Source: Pantoea agglomerans (GTDB lineage Bacteria; Pseudomonadota; Gammaproteobacteria; Enterobacterales; Enterobacteriaceae). From it: a stretch of DNA of 64,000 nucleotides. The stretch spans positions 930,001-994,000 of the forward strand of contig NZ_CP083809.1 in NCBI RefSeq assembly GCF_020149765.1. The letters are read 5' to 3'. Shown piece by piece: positions 53,844-64,000 of the stretch (within the stretch, counting starts at the first letter, position 1; every line of letters begins with the position of its first letter). Below the pieces are notes generated by a model. The model was given only the letters and a program-made list of their open reading frames with translations, ran no database searches and was not told the DNA's origin. The position numbers and the translations under genes were made by a program.

Positions 53844-54572
53844 ATGGAAGGCTGGCAACGCGCCTTTGTGCTGCATAGTCGCCCCTACAGCGAAACCAGC
53901 CTGCTGCTCGATCTCTTCAGCGAAAGCCATGGGCGGGTCAGGGTGCTGGCGAAAGGCGCGCGCGCGCGCCGCTCGCAGCTGAAAGGCACGCTGCAGCCCT
54001 TTACGCCGCTGCTGGTGCGCTGGACCGGGCGCGGCGAGGTCAAAACCCTGACCAAAGCCGAAGCGGTCTCGCTGGCGCTGCCGCTCAGCGGCATTACGCT
54101 CTACTGCGGCCTTTACGTGAACGAACTGGTGTCGCGCGTGCTGGAGCAGGAATTTCCCTTCTCAGAACTCTTCTTCGACTACCTGAACTGTCTGCAGACG
54201 CTGGCGGCCGACAACAGCTCGCCAGAACCGGCGCTGCGCCGCTTCGAGCTGGCGCTGCTCGGGCATCTCGGCTACGGCGTCGACTTTCTGCACTGCGCCG
54301 GCAGCGGCGAGCCGGTTACCGACGCCATGACCTACAGCTACCGTGAAGAGAAAGGCTTTATCGCCAGCCTGGTCACTGGCCAGCGCAGCTTCACCGGCCG
54401 TCAGCTGCGCGCGCTGTGGGAGCGCGATTTCCCCGATGCCGACACGCTGCGCGCCGCCAAGCGCTTTACCCGCATCGCGCTGAAACCCTACCTGGGCGGC
54501 AAACCCTTAAAGAGCACCGAGCTGTTTCGCCAGTTCGTGCCGAAAAAGCGGCCCGACGCAACCAGCCCGTAG
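53844..54572 (+). CDS. recO: DNA repair protein RecO
   Basis: A 242-residue protein that loads RecA with RecR. The N-terminal OB fold ([50 protein letters not shown]) is typical. It starts four bases after the era stop. Confidence 0.97.
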   Translation: MEGWQRAFVLHSRPYSETSLLLDLFSESHGRVRVLAKGARARRSQLKGTLQPFTPLLVRWTGRGEVKTLTKAEAVSLALPLSGITLYCGLYVNELVSRVLEQEFPFSELFFDYLNCLQTLAADNSSPEPALRRFELALLGHLGYGVDFLHCAGSGEPVTDAMTYSYREEKGFIASLVTGQRSFTGRQLRALWERDFPDADTLRAAKRFTRIALKPYLGGKPLKSTELFRQFVPKKRPDATSP

Positions 54573-54638
54573 CGCTGTGCCTGCGCCGCGCGCCGCGGTA
54601 CACTCTGATTTTTCGACATAGTTAAGCTGAGGATTGTC

Positions 54639-55370
54639 ATGGCTGAGTTGCTGTTAGGGGTCAATATCGATCATATCGCCACGGTACGTAACGCGCGCGG
54701 CACCCACTATCCCGATCCGGTGCAGGCCGCTTTTGTTGCCGAGCAGGCGGGCGCGGAAGGCATTACCGTCCACCTGCGCGAAGATCGCCGCCATATCACC
54801 GATCGCGACGTGCGCATTCTGCGCGACACCATCCAGACGCGTATGAACCTGGAGATGGCGGTCACCGACGAGATGGTCGGTATCGCCTGCGAGATCAAGC
54901 CGCACTTTGTCTGTCTGGTGCCGGAAAAGCGCGAAGAGGTGACCACCGAGGGCGGCCTTGACGTGGCGGGCCAGCAGGACAAAATCAACGCGGCGGTTAA
55001 GCAGCTGAGCGACGCGGGCATTCAGGTTTCGCTGTTTATCGACCCCGATCATCGTCAGATTGAGGCGGCGGTTGCCAGCGGCGCGCCCTACATTGAAATT
55101 CATACCGGTGCCTATGCCGAGGCGGCGGAGGGGCTGCCGCGTGAGGCGGAGCTGACGCGTATCCGTCACGCCGCCACCTTTGCCGCCAGCCTGGGCCTCA
55201 AGGTCAACGCCGGCCACGGCCTCACCTACCACAACGTCCAGCCGATCGCCGCACTGCCGGAGATGCACGAGCTGAATATCGGCCACGCCATTATCGGCCG
55301 CGCGCTCTTCAGCGGCCTGGCCGACGCGGTAAAAGAGATGAAGCTGCTGATGCGGGAAGCGCGTCGCTGA
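54639..55370 (+). CDS. pdxJ: Pyridoxine 5'-phosphate synthase PdxJ
   Basis: A 243-residue TIM barrel that makes pyridoxine phosphate from aminoacetone phosphate and deoxyxylulose phosphate. [23 protein letters not shown] and [14 protein letters not shown] are family hallmarks. Its stop overlaps the acpS start. Confidence 0.98.
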   Translation: MAELLLGVNIDHIATVRNARGTHYPDPVQAAFVAEQAGAEGITVHLREDRRHITDRDVRILRDTIQTRMNLEMAVTDEMVGIACEIKPHFVCLVPEKREEVTTEGGLDVAGQQDKINAAVKQLSDAGIQVSLFIDPDHRQIEAAVASGAPYIEIHTGAYAEAAEGLPREAELTRIRHAATFAASLGLKVNAGHGLTYHNVQPIAALPEMHELNIGHAIIGRALFSGLADAVKEMKLLMREARR

Positions 55371-55750
55371 TGGCTATTCTCGGACTGGGCACCGACATCG
55401 TCGAAATCGAGCGTATTGCCGGGGTGATTGAGCGCTCCGGCGACCGCCTGGCGCGGCGCGTGCTGAGCGAAGCCGAGTGGCAGCAATATCAGCAGCACCA
55501 GCAGCCGGTGCGCTTCCTGGCTAAACGTTTTGCCGTCAAGGAAGCGGCGGCCAAAGCCTTCGGCACCGGCATTCGCGGCGGGCTGGCGTTTAATCAGTTT
55601 GAAGTTTACAACGACGAGCTGGGTAAACCTGGGCTGCGCTTTTTCAACCACGCCAGCGACGTGGCGGAGAGGCTGGGCGTCAGGCAGGTTCACGTCACGC
55701 TGGCGGATGAGCGTCACTACGCCTGCGCAACGGTGATTATTGAAAACTAG
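55370..55750 (+). CDS. acpS: Holo-[acyl-carrier-protein] synthase AcpS
   Basis: A 126-residue enzyme that puts phosphopantetheine on acyl carrier protein. [12 protein letters not shown] and [20 protein letters not shown] hold the magnesium-binding Asp and Glu. Translation is coupled to pdxJ through the ATGA-type overlap. The stop overlaps convergent yfhL by four bases. Confidence 0.97.
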   Translation: MAILGLGTDIVEIERIAGVIERSGDRLARRVLSEAEWQQYQQHQQPVRFLAKRFAVKEAAAKAFGTGIRGGLAFNQFEVYNDELGKPGLRFFNHASDVAERLGVRQVHVTLADERHYACATVIIEN

Positions 55751-55995
55751 TGGTGCAGCACCACGAACTTCTCCCACAGCGCATCGCGCGACTCGATGTG
55801 CTGTGGATCGATAATGATGGTGTTATCGATAGGGCAGACGCTCTGGCAGGTCGGGGCGTCGTAATGGCCGATGCACTCGGTGCAGCGGCCGGGGTCAATC
55901 TCGTAGATCTCCGCGCCGAGCCTGATCGCCTGGTTAGGGCATTCGGGTTCGCACATATCGCAATTGATGCATTTGGCGGTAATCAGCAGCGCCAT
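55747..55995 (-). CDS. yfhL: YfhL-type 2[4Fe-4S] ferredoxin
   Basis: An 82-residue ferredoxin with two clusters: Cys9, 12, 15 and 19, and Cys38, 41, 50 and 54. The longer spacing in the second set is typical of Alvin-type ferredoxins such as YfhL. Redox partner unknown. Confidence 0.96.
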   Translation of the reverse strand: MALLITAKCINCDMCEPECPNQAIRLGAEIYEIDPGRCTECIGHYDAPTCQSVCPIDNTIIIDPQHIESRDALWEKFVVLHH

Positions 55996-56045
55996 GATTT
56001 CACCTGATCAGCTAAAAACGGCGCCATTATACTCGCGTTCGCCGC

Positions 56046-56885
56046 TCAGTTCAGCTTTTTCACCAGCGCTTCGCTGTGACGGATATGGCTGGCGGCGCGC
56101 TCTGGATCGTTCTGCACCAGCGCCATAAACAGCAGGTCGGTCAGCGCCAGCTGCGCCGTGGTCGACGAGATAGCGGCGCTGCGCGTGCTCTGTTCTTCCG
56201 CCACGGTGTAGAGGCAGTGGGTGGCGGTCTGCTGCAGGCTATTGGGGGTAAAGCCGGTAAACGCCAGCACGTAGGCGCCAATCTGCGCGGCCTCCTGCGC
56301 TGCCAGGTTGATCTCTTTACGCTCGCCGGTATAGGAGATCGCCAGCAGCACGTCGCCGGGACGCATCGCCTGCACGCTGGCCAGCAGGGCGTGCATATCC
56401 TGCTCCGCTACCGCATTGATGCCGATCTTCATCAGCTTCCAGGAAAAATCTTTCGCCACCAGCCCCGAGGCGCCGATGCCCACCAGCACGATGCGCTGGG
56501 CGTTTTTCAGCAGGTGCAGCGTCTCGTGCAGCTTCTCTTCGCTGTTGATATCAAGCGTGGCGCGAATCGCAGAGAGTTTCTCTGTCAGCAGCTTCTCGCC
56601 CACGGTTTTCAGCGAGTCGTCGCTGAGAATGTGGTTATGCACGGTAATGGCGTCGCGATCCGCCAGCGACTCGCTCAGCGCCAGCTTAAGCGCCGGAAAG
56701 CCCTTATAGCCCAGCTTCTGCGCGAATTTCACCACGCTCGACTGACTCACCCCCGACTCTTCAGCCAGCTTCTGCGAGCTGAGATGGCGCGCCCGATCCG
56801 GCTGTGATAACAGAAAGTCCGCCAGCCGGCGCTCGTTTAGCGCCAGACGCGGATAGAGCTGACGAATGCGCAGCAATGAGCTCAT
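56046..56885 (-). CDS. yfhH: RpiR/MurR-family regulator (YfhH)
   Basis: A 279-residue regulator. An N-terminal HTH (RRLADFLLSQPDRARHLSSQKLAEESGVSQSSVVKFAQKLGYKGFPALKLAL) is followed by a SIS sugar-phosphate domain (AQRIVLVGIGASGLVAKDFSWKLMKIG). The location next to yfhL and acpS matches E. coli yfhH. The effector is probably a phosphosugar. The exact ligand and targets are unknown. Confidence 0.9.
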   Translation of the reverse strand: MSSLLRIRQLYPRLALNERRLADFLLSQPDRARHLSSQKLAEESGVSQSSVVKFAQKLGYKGFPALKLALSESLADRDAITVHNHILSDDSLKTVGEKLLTEKLSAIRATLDINSEEKLHETLHLLKNAQRIVLVGIGASGLVAKDFSWKLMKIGINAVAEQDMHALLASVQAMRPGDVLLAISYTGERKEINLAAQEAAQIGAYVLAFTGFTPNSLQQTATHCLYTVAEEQSTRSAAISSTTAQLALTDLLFMALVQNDPERAASHIRHSEALVKKLN

Positions 56886-57055
56886 GCCTGGTCCTCGTTT
56901 AAGTAGCCTGCCCTAAGATACCTGTACCTGCTGAAGAATAAACTATTCATCTGGCATTGTAGCCGCTGGAATTAAAAATAGCTGTCGTCGCCGCTGCGGC
57001 AGTTGATGGCTACAATAAGGAACCATAGGGCGAATAAAACAGAAAGGAGCGTTTT

Positions 57056-57694
57056 TTGACCAAAGGTACACAACGTCGCGTGGTGTTTTTCGATCTGGAT
57101 GGCACATTGCATCAGCAGGATATGTTCGGCACCTTTATGCGCTATACGCTGTGGCGTCAGCCGCTCAATTTGCTGCTGGTGGTCCCGCTGCTGCCGGTGG
57201 TGGGGCTGGGGCTGCTGATCAAAGGGCGCGCGGCGCGCTGGCCAATGAGCCTGCTGCTCTGGTCGATCACCTTCGGCCGTTCGGAGCGCACACTGCAGCA
57301 GCGCGAAGCCGCTTTTGCGCAGTGGTTTCGCCAGCGGGTGACGGCGTTTCCGGTGGTGCAGCAGCGCCTTACCGACTACCTCGGCAGCGACGATGCCGAC
57401 GTCTGGCTGATCACCGGCTCGCCGCAGTCGCTGGTAGAACAGGTTTACTACGATTCGGCGTTCCTGCCGCGCGTCAAACTGATCGCCAGCCAGATGCAGC
57501 GCGGCTTTGGCGGCCGCGTGCTGGCGATGCGCTGCCTCGGCCATGAGAAAGTGGTCCAGCTCGAAGAGAAGATCGGCACGCCGCTGCAGCTCTATAGCGG
57601 CTACAGCGACAGTAAGCAGGATAACCCGCTGCTCTTTTTCTGCCAGCACCGCTGGCGCGTAACGCCGCGCGGCGAGCTTCAACAGCTGGAGTAG
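57056..57694 (+). CDS. pgpC: Phosphatidylglycerophosphatase C
   Basis: A 212-residue HAD-type membrane phosphatase that makes phosphatidylglycerol. VVFFDLDGTLHQQDMFGTF holds the catalytic Asp pair; a membrane segment follows (LNLLLVVPLLPVVGLGLLI). The start is TTG 57056 with AGGAG at good spacing, and the sequence matches E. coli PgpC from there on. Confidence 0.95.
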   Translation: MTKGTQRRVVFFDLDGTLHQQDMFGTFMRYTLWRQPLNLLLVVPLLPVVGLGLLIKGRAARWPMSLLLWSITFGRSERTLQQREAAFAQWFRQRVTAFPVVQQRLTDYLGSDDADVWLITGSPQSLVEQVYYDSAFLPRVKLIASQMQRGFGGRVLAMRCLGHEKVVQLEEKIGTPLQLYSGYSDSKQDNPLLFFCQHRWRVTPRGELQQLE

Positions 57695-57759
57695 GGTTGC
57701 ATCTTCGATTCTGCGCGCGGGATCGCTATAATGCGCCGCTTTGCTGCTGCCGGGAGTGA

Positions 57760-58263
<504 letters not shown>

Positions 58264-58298
58264 CGCTGCGGCGCGGCGCAGTGCTTTTTGCGCGCTGC

Positions 58299-59756
58299 CT
58301 AGTTCATGGCGATTTCCGGCGCCACCGCCGGATAGCCGCTGGCCAGCTCCGCCTCGCGCGCCGACTGCTGGGCCAGCCGTTTCTCCTGCTCCTGCAAATA
58401 CCCCACCAGGCTCAGCTGATACTTACGGATGTTCTCGACGTAGTTATAGGCTTCGTGGCCGCGCGCGTAGCCGTAGGTGGTCTGCGCGTAATAGCGTTTC
58501 TGGCTCAGCATCGGCAGCCGCAGCTTTACGTCGGCCCAGCTGTCGGGGTTGCCGCCCTGTTTCACCGTGAGTTTGCGCGCGTCCAGCATATGGGCGTAGC
58601 CCATGTTATATGCCGCCAGCGCGAACCAGATGCGCTCCTCTTCGGGAATGGTGGCGGGCACCTTGTCCATCATGCGCTGTAAATAGAGGCTGCCGCCGCG
58701 AATGCTCTGCTCGGTATCGGTGCGATCCTCGACGTTAAGGCTGTCGGCGGTGCTGCGCGTCAGCATCATCATGCCGCGCACGCCGGTAGGGGAGGTCGCC
58801 AGCGGATTCCAGTGCGACTCCTGATAGGAGATCGCCGCCAGCAGCCGCCAGTCGATGCTGGCCGCATACTTCTCAAACAGCGGTTTGATCTCCGGCAGCG
58901 TGACGTCGATGGCGCGCAGGAAAGTGCGGGTATCTACATAGTCGAAGGTGCCGACGTGACCGAGGTACTTCTCCTCCAGGCGCGCCATAACGCCTTCTTC
59001 GCCCATAGAGTTAAAAAAGTCGAGCATCGCGGCGTTCAGGCTGCTGTCGTCGCTGTGCGGCACATACCAGGTAACCGGCTCTTCATCCGTGACGTCGAAC
59101 GCCACCGCCAGCTGCGGATGGATGCGCTGCAGCAGGGCGATGGTAACGGAGTCGCCGATGGTGTAGTCGAGCTTGCCGTCCGCCACCGCTTCCAGCAGCG
59201 CTTTAGGCGCCTGGTCGGTGGAGATAACCCAGTTAAGATCGGGATATTGCTTATCGCGCGCCGTTTTCAGCGACGACAGATAGGCGGAGCCGGATGCGAC
59301 CCGCAGCTCTCCTTTCAGGTCGCCGAGGTTTTTCGGGCGCGGCTTATCGACGCGATAGACCAGCTGCTGGGACACGGAGTAGTAGCTCGGCCCGGTTTTA
59401 TAGCGCGTCAGCCGTTCATCGTTATAAATCAGCCCTGCCGCCAGCATGTCCGCCTTGCCATCGTCGAGATCGTCAAACAGATCGCTGAGGTTCGGGCGCA
59501 CCGTGACCTTGAGCCTGACGCCCAAATAGTCTGCAAAGCGCTTCGCCAGTTCGTAATCCATACCGGCAGGGGCTTTATTGATGGTGTAGTAAGTCAGCGG
59601 GGAATTGATGGTACTGATACGCAGCACTCCCCGTGATTTTATCTGCGAAATCGCATCCTGTCCGTTGCCGTACCACGGGATCGATGGCCATAACGCCATC
59701 GCCAGCAGCAGGGTGACGAGACCGATCAGCAGATAGTTTAATTTTAGGCGTTTCAA
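58299..59756 (-). CDS. mltF: Membrane-bound lytic murein transglycosylase F
   Basis: A 485-residue murein hydrolase. The N-terminal hydrophobic segment ([18 protein letters not shown]) exports it. Residues about 40-265 form a periplasmic solute-binding domain ([38 protein letters not shown]), and the C-terminal part is an SLT domain with Glu in [26 protein letters not shown]. It is divergent from purL. Confidence 0.96.
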   Translation of the reverse strand: MKRLKLNYLLIGLVTLLLAMALWPSIPWYGNGQDAISQIKSRGVLRISTINSPLTYYTINKAPAGMDYELAKRFADYLGVRLKVTVRPNLSDLFDDLDDGKADMLAAGLIYNDERLTRYKTGPSYYSVSQQLVYRVDKPRPKNLGDLKGELRVASGSAYLSSLKTARDKQYPDLNWVISTDQAPKALLEAVADGKLDYTIGDSVTIALLQRIHPQLAVAFDVTDEEPVTWYVPHSDDSSLNAAMLDFFNSMGEEGVMARLEEKYLGHVGTFDYVDTRTFLRAIDVTLPEIKPLFEKYAASIDWRLLAAISYQESHWNPLATSPTGVRGMMMLTRSTADSLNVEDRTDTEQSIRGGSLYLQRMMDKVPATIPEEERIWFALAAYNMGYAHMLDARKLTVKQGGNPDSWADVKLRLPMLSQKRYYAQTTYGYARGHEAYNYVENIRKYQLSLVGYLQEQEKRLAQQSAREAELASGYPAVAPEIAMN

Positions 59757-59920
59757 ATAGTTGTCTCTCGCTGGCTCTAAGGCCTCTGTCTTTTAAAGGC
59801 AGTATTGATCTTTTTTGAACTCCCAGAGCGAGGGGCATTTTGCGCAACTCGGCAGCGTAGAGCAACTTATAAAGCAGGTTTTGCGCAAAATTCAGGCTAT
59901 TCCGCAGAGAGAGAAATTAT

Positions 59921-59936
59921 GCGCAAACGGTTTCGT
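59921..59936 (+). promoter_or_regulatory. PurR operator upstream of purL
   Basis: GCGCAAACGGTTTCGT differs little from the PurR consensus ACGCAAACGTTTTCGT and lies 86 bp before purL, where E. coli also has a PurR box. Purine repression of purL is expected. The 265-bp gap shows no gene. Confidence 0.8.
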
Positions 59937-60021
59937 CGGGCGGGGTGTTTCTCTATAATACCGCCCGTTTTCTGCTGTTGTGCCCCTTGAAGCGTCGCAC
60001 GGCGCTCTGACGAGAGATTAA

Positions 60022-63000
60022 ATGATGGAAATTCTGCGTGGTTCGCCCGCCCTGTCGGCATTTCGTGTAAACAAACTGCTGACCCGCTTTCAGGACGCTC
60101 ACCTGCCGGTGAGTGACATTTACGCCGAGTACGTCCATTTTGCCGATGTCAGCGCACCGCTGAACGCTGATGAAAAAGCGCGCCTGCAGCGCCTGCTGAA
60201 ATACGGTCCTTCTCTCGCCGAACATGCGCCGCAAGGCCGCCTGCTGCTGGTGACGCCGCGTCCCGGCACCATTTCGCCCTGGTCATCCAAAGCCACCGAC
60301 ATCGCGCACAACTGCGATCTGCCGCAGGTGCGCCGTCTGGAGCGCGGCCTGGCTTTCTACGTGCAGGCGCCGCAGCTGACCGACGCCCAGTGGCAGACGC
60401 TTCAGGCGCTGCTGCACGACCGTATGATGGAGACGGTCTTCAGCGATCTGTCGCAGGCGGAGGCGCTGTTCGCACACCACGAGCCGCAGCCGCTGAAAAG
60501 CATCGACGTGCTCAATAGCGGCCGTCAGGCGCTGGAAGAGGCTAACCGCACGCTGGGGCTGGCGCTGGCGGATGATGAAATCGACTACCTGCTGACGGCG
60601 TTCCAGCGTCTCGGGCGCAACCCGAACGATATCGAACTCTATATGTTCGCCCAGGCTAACTCCGAGCACTGCCGCCATAAAATTTTTAACGCCGACTGGA
60701 TTATCGACGGTGAAAAACAGCCGAAGTCGCTGTTCAAGATGATTAAAAACACCTTCGAGACCACGCCGGACCACGTGTTGTCAGCTTATAAAGACAACGC
60801 GGCGGTAATGGAAGGCTCGGAAGTAGGGCGCTTCTACGCCGACGCGCAAAAAGGCGAGTATGAGTACCATCAGGAAGCGGCGCATATCCTGATGAAGGTT
60901 GAAACCCATAACCATCCGACGGCGATCTCGCCGTGGCCCGGCGCGGCGACCGGCTCCGGCGGCGAAATCCGCGACGAAGGCGCAACCGGGCGCGGCGCGA
61001 AGCCGAAAGCTGGCCTGGTCGGCTTCTCGGTCTCGAACCTGCGTATTCCTGGCTTTGAGCAGCCCTGGGAAGAGGATTTCGGCAAGCCGGAGCGCATCGT
61101 CAGCGCGCTGGATATTATGACCGAAGGCCCGCTGGGCGGCGCAGCGTTCAATAATGAATTTGGCCGTCCGGCACTGAACGGCTATTTCCGCACCTATGAA
61201 GAGCGGGTCAACAGCCACAACGGCGTCGAGCTGCGCGGCTACCACAAGCCGATTATGCTAGCGGGCGGCATCGGCAATATCCGCGCCGACCACGTACAGA
61301 AAGGCGAGATTAGCCTGGGCGCGAAGCTGATCGTGCTGGGCGGCCCGGCGATGAATATCGGCCTGGGCGGCGGCGCGGCCTCTTCTATGGCATCAGGCCA
61401 GTCGGACGCCGATCTCGATTTCGCCTCCGTACAGCGCGACAACCCGGAAATGGAGCGCCGCTGTCAGGAGGTGATTGACCGCTGCTGGCAGATGGGCGAA
61501 GAGAACCCGATTCTGTTTATCCACGACGTCGGCGCGGGTGGCCTCTCCAACGCCATGCCGGAGCTGGTGAGCGACGGCGGCCGCGGCGGCCGTTTCAACC
61601 TGCGCGACATCCTTAACGACGAGCCGGGCATGAGCCCGCTGGAAGTGTGGTGCAACGAGTCGCAGGAGCGTTACGTGCTGGCGGTGGCGCCGGAGAAGCT
61701 GGCGCAGTTCGATGCGCTCTGTCAGCGTGAGCGCGCGCCTTACGCCGTGATCGGCGAGGCGACCGAAGAGCAGCACCTGAGCCTGAGCGACAGCCACTTC
61801 GGCAATACCCCTATCGATATGCCGCTGGACGTGCTGCTGGGCAAAACGCCGAAGATGACGCGCGACGTGGCGACGCAACAGGCGAAAGGCGAGCCGCTGC
61901 TGCGCGACGGTATCACCCTGAGCGACGCGGTAAACCGCGTGCTGCACCTGCCGACCGTGGCGGAGAAAACCTTCCTCGTCACCATCGGCGACCGTAGCGT
62001 AACCGGCATGGTGGCGCGCGATCAGATGGTCGGTCCGTGGCAGATTCCGGTGGCGAACTGCGCGGTCACTACCGCCAGCCTCGACAGCTATCACGGTGAA
62101 GCCTTTGCGCTGGGCGAGCGCGCGCCGGTTGCGCTGCTCGACTTCGCCGCCTCTGGCCGTCTGGCGGTGGGCGAAGCGCTGACCAACCTGGCGGCGACGC
62201 AGATTGGCGATCTCAAGCGCGTGAAGCTCTCCGCTAACTGGATGGCGGCGGCAGGTCACCCGGGCGAAGATGCCGGCCTGTATGAAGCGGTCAAAGCGGT
62301 GGGCGAAGCGCTCTGTCCTGCGCTCGGCATTACGATTCCGGTGGGCAAAGACTCCATGTCGATGAAAACCCGCTGGCAGGAAGGCATTGAGCAGCGCGAA
62401 ATGACCTCGCCGCTGTCGCTGGTGATCACCGCCTTCGCCCGCGTAGAGGATGTGCGCCGCACCGTGACGCCTGAGCTGCAGGCGGACGGCGAAAACCTGC
62501 TGCTGCTGATCGATCTCGGCAACGGCGCCAATACCCTGGGCGCGACCGCGCTTTCTCAGGTCTACCGTCAGCTGGGCGACAAGCCGGCCGACGTGCGCGA
62601 CGCGCAGCAGCTGGCTGGCTTCTTCAAGGCGATTCAGACGCTGGTGGCGCAGCAGAAGCTGCTGGCCTACCACGATCGTTCAGACGGCGGCCTGCTGGTC
62701 ACGCTGGCGGAAATGGCCTTTACCGGCCACTGCGGCATTGAGGTCGATATTGCCGCACTGGGCAGCGACGCGCTGGCTGCGCTCTTTACCGAAGAGCTGG
62801 GCGCGGTGATCCAGATTAAAGCGGAAGACCGCGCGGCCGTGGAGAAAGTGCTGGCGGATTGCGGCCTCGCAGGCTGCAGCCACGCAATCGGCAGCGCGCA
62901 GCGCGGCGATCGCTTTGTGATTCGCTCTGGCGACAGCGCGATCTACAGCGAAAGCCGCACGACGCTGCGCACCTGGTGGGGCGAAACCAGCTGGCAGATG

Positions 63001-63912
63001 CAGCGCCTGCGCGACAACCCGATCTGTGCCGATCAGGAGCATGAGGCGCGCAAAGATGACAACGATCCTGGCCTGAACGTCTCTCTGACCTTTAACCCGG
63101 AAGAGGATGTCGCCGCGCCGATGATTGCTACCGGCGCACGTCCGCGCGTCGCGGTGCTGCGCGAGCAGGGCGTTAACTCCCATGTCGAAATGGCGGCCGC
63201 GTTCCATCGCGCTGGCTTTACGGCGGTCGACGTGCATATGAGCGATCTGCTGGCGGGACGTCGCGATCTGGAGGCGTTCCAGGCGCTGGTGGCGTGCGGC
63301 GGCTTCTCCTACGGCGACGTGCTGGGCGCTGGCGAAGGCTGGGCGAAATCGATTCTGTTCAACAACCGCGTGCGCGATACCTTCGAGGAGTTCTTCCATC
63401 GTCCGCAGACGCTGGCGCTGGGCGTATGTAACGGCTGTCAGATGATGTCGAACCTGCGCGAGCTGATCCCTGGCAGCGAACTCTGGCCGCGCTTCGTGCG
63501 TAACCAGTCAGAGCGTTTCGAAGCGCGCTTCAGCCTGGTGGAAGTGGCTGCCAGCCCGTCGCTGCTGCTGGACGGCATGGCCGGCTCGCATATGCCGATT
63601 GCGGTCTCTCACGGCGAAGGCTTTGTCGAGGTGCGCGACGGCGCGCATCTGGCTGCGCTGGAGTCCAAAGGGCTGGTCGCGCTGCGCTTTATCGATAACT
63701 ACGGCAAGGTGACTGAGAGCTATCCAGCTAACCCGAACGGCTCGCCTAACGGCATTACGGCGGTGACGAACGAAAGCGGCCGCGTCACCATCATGATGCC
63801 GCACCCGGAGCGCGTCTTCCGTACGGTAAGCAACTCCTGGCACCCGGCGGAGTGGGGCGAAGATAGCCCGTGGATGCGCATCTTCCGTAACGCGCGGAAA
63901 CAGCTGGGCTAA
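60022..63912 (+). CDS. purL: Phosphoribosylformylglycinamidine synthase PurL
   Basis: A 1296-residue enzyme for the fourth step of purine synthesis, as long as in E. coli. The synthetase half includes [14 protein letters not shown] and [33 protein letters not shown]; the glutaminase domain at the C-terminus has the Cys in [12 protein letters not shown] and closing His/Glu in [13 protein letters not shown] 60022 and 60025 are adjacent starts. Confidence 0.98.
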   Translation: MMEILRGSPALSAFRVNKLLTRFQDAHLPVSDIYAEYVHFADVSAPLNADEKARLQRLLKYGPSLAEHAPQGRLLLVTPRPGTISPWSSKATDIAHNCDLPQVRRLERGLAFYVQAPQLTDAQWQTLQALLHDRMMETVFSDLSQAEALFAHHEPQPLKSIDVLNSGRQALEEANRTLGLALADDEIDYLLTAFQRLGRNPNDIELYMFAQANSEHCRHKIFNADWIIDGEKQPKSLFKMIKNTFETTPDHVLSAYKDNAAVMEGSEVGRFYADAQKGEYEYHQEAAHILMKVETHNHPTAISPWPGAATGSGGEIRDEGATGRGAKPKAGLVGFSVSNLRIPGFEQPWEEDFGKPERIVSALDIMTEGPLGGAAFNNEFGRPALNGYFRTYEERVNSHNGVELRGYHKPIMLAGGIGNIRADHVQKGEISLGAKLIVLGGPAMNIGLGGGAASSMASGQSDADLDFASVQRDNPEMERRCQEVIDRCWQMGEENPILFIHDVGAGGLSNAMPELVSDGGRGGRFNLRDILNDEPGMSPLEVWCNESQERYVLAVAPEKLAQFDALCQRERAPYAVIGEATEEQHLSLSDSHFGNTPIDMPLDVLLGKTPKMTRDVATQQAKGEPLLRDGITLSDAVNRVLHLPTVAEKTFLVTIGDRSVTGMVARDQMVGPWQIPVANCAVTTASLDSYHGEAFALGERAPVALLDFAASGRLAVGEALTNLAATQIGDLKRVKLSANWMAAAGHPGEDAGLYEAVKAVGEALCPALGITIPVGKDSMSMKTRWQEGIEQREMTSPLSLVITAFARVEDVRRTVTPELQADGENLLLLIDLGNGANTLGATALSQVYRQLGDKPADVRDAQQLAGFFKAIQTLVAQQKLLAYHDRSDGGLLVTLAEMAFTGHCGIEVDIAALGSDALAALFTEELGAVIQIKAEDRAAVEKVLADCGLAGCSHAIGSAQRGDRFVIRSGDSAIYSESRTTLRTWWGETSWQMQRLRDNPICADQEHEARKDDNDPGLNVSLTFNPEEDVAAPMIATGARPRVAVLREQGVNSHVEMAAAFHRAGFTAVDVHMSDLLAGRRDLEAFQALVACGGFSYGDVLGAGEGWAKSILFNNRVRDTFEEFFHRPQTLALGVCNGCQMMSNLRELIPGSELWPRFVRNQSERFEARFSLVEVAASPSLLLDGMAGSHMPIAVSHGEGFVEVRDGAHLAALESKGLVALRFIDNYGKVTESYPANPNGSPNGITAVTNESGRVTIMMPHPERVFRTVSNSWHPAEWGEDSPWMRIFRNARKQLG

Positions 63913-63918
63913 GCGAGA

Positions 63919-63948
63919 TAAAAAGGAGACAGCGATGTCTCCTTTTTT
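63919..63948 (+). terminator. Terminator of purL
   Basis: AAAGGAGACA pairs with TGTCTCCTTT over a GCGA loop, with a long T-run. It lies ten bases after the purL stop. The last 50 bases of the window show nothing recognisable. Confidence 0.85.
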
Positions 63949-64000
63949 TCCTGTTGGGAAATAGCGACAGGGTGCGCTCTTCGCTGTCTCTAAAAGGCGA

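Noticed and set aside
59805..59990. 61-codon frame between mltF and purL
   Set aside because: It crosses the PurR operator and promoter region of purL and has no ribosome binding site.
61393..62673. 426-codon frame opposite purL
   Set aside because: Inside purL, which is complete and well conserved; no independent signals.

Overview
The window is a piece of an enterobacterial chromosome. The housekeeping half (about 34.8-64 kb) encodes proteins very close to those of Escherichia coli, in orders typical of Enterobacterales (ssrA-smpB-ratAB-bamE-recN-nadK-grpE; ung-grcA-srmB-trmN6-nadB-rpoE-rseABC-lepA-lepB-rnc-era-recO-pdxJ-acpS-yfhL; pgpC-tadA-mltF-purL). The high G+C content, the direct grpE/ung neighbourhood and the phage type suggest Erwiniaceae (Pantoea, Erwinia, Mixta or a relative). 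The genus is an inference and cannot be fixed from the sequence alone.

Positions 1 to about 34,814 are the larger part of a temperate contractile-tailed prophage next to the 3' end of the tmRNA gene ssrA. That end is the presumed attachment site. The integrase and the other att site lie left of the window. The control region is lambdoid: a leftward promoter with a long structured leader, a cleavable S24 repressor, Cro, CII, an O-type initiator with its own iteron origin, a DnaB-type helicase, RusA and a Q antiterminator. The late operon runs rightward past several intrinsic terminators. It carries a three-gene sugar/methyl cassette, a lysis block (pinholin-like protein, lysozyme, second membrane protein, overlapping Rz/Rz1), terminase, portal, protease/scaffold, major capsid, connectors, sheath, tube, a tail assembly chaperone with a probable -1 frameshift, a tape measure with a lytic transglycosylase domain, baseplate, spike and fibre. 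Two small accessory genes sit between baseplate hub and spike. A leftward AT-rich O-antigen-modification operon (a new 58-codon gene, gtrA, gtrB and a GtrII-like transferase) lies next to ssrA.

The chromosomal part contains trans-translation (ssrA, smpB), envelope assembly and stress (bamE, rpoE-rseABC with a sigma-E promoter and rseD leader), SOS repair (recN with LexA sites), NAD metabolism (nadK, nadB), heat shock (grpE with a sigma-32 promoter), an anaerobic rescue protein (grcA with two FNR-type sites), ribosome and RNA maturation (srmB, lepA, rnc, era, trmN6, tadA), protein export (lepB), cofactor and lipid genes (pdxJ, acpS, pgpC), murein turnover (mltF) and purine synthesis (purL with a PurR-type operator).

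The least explained parts are: the structured leader of the leftward phage operon; the glycosyltransferase/methyltransferase cassette; the unusual lysis gene combination; the phased repeats between the terminase genes; the antisense moron between hub and spike; and the small unannotated genes around gtrA.
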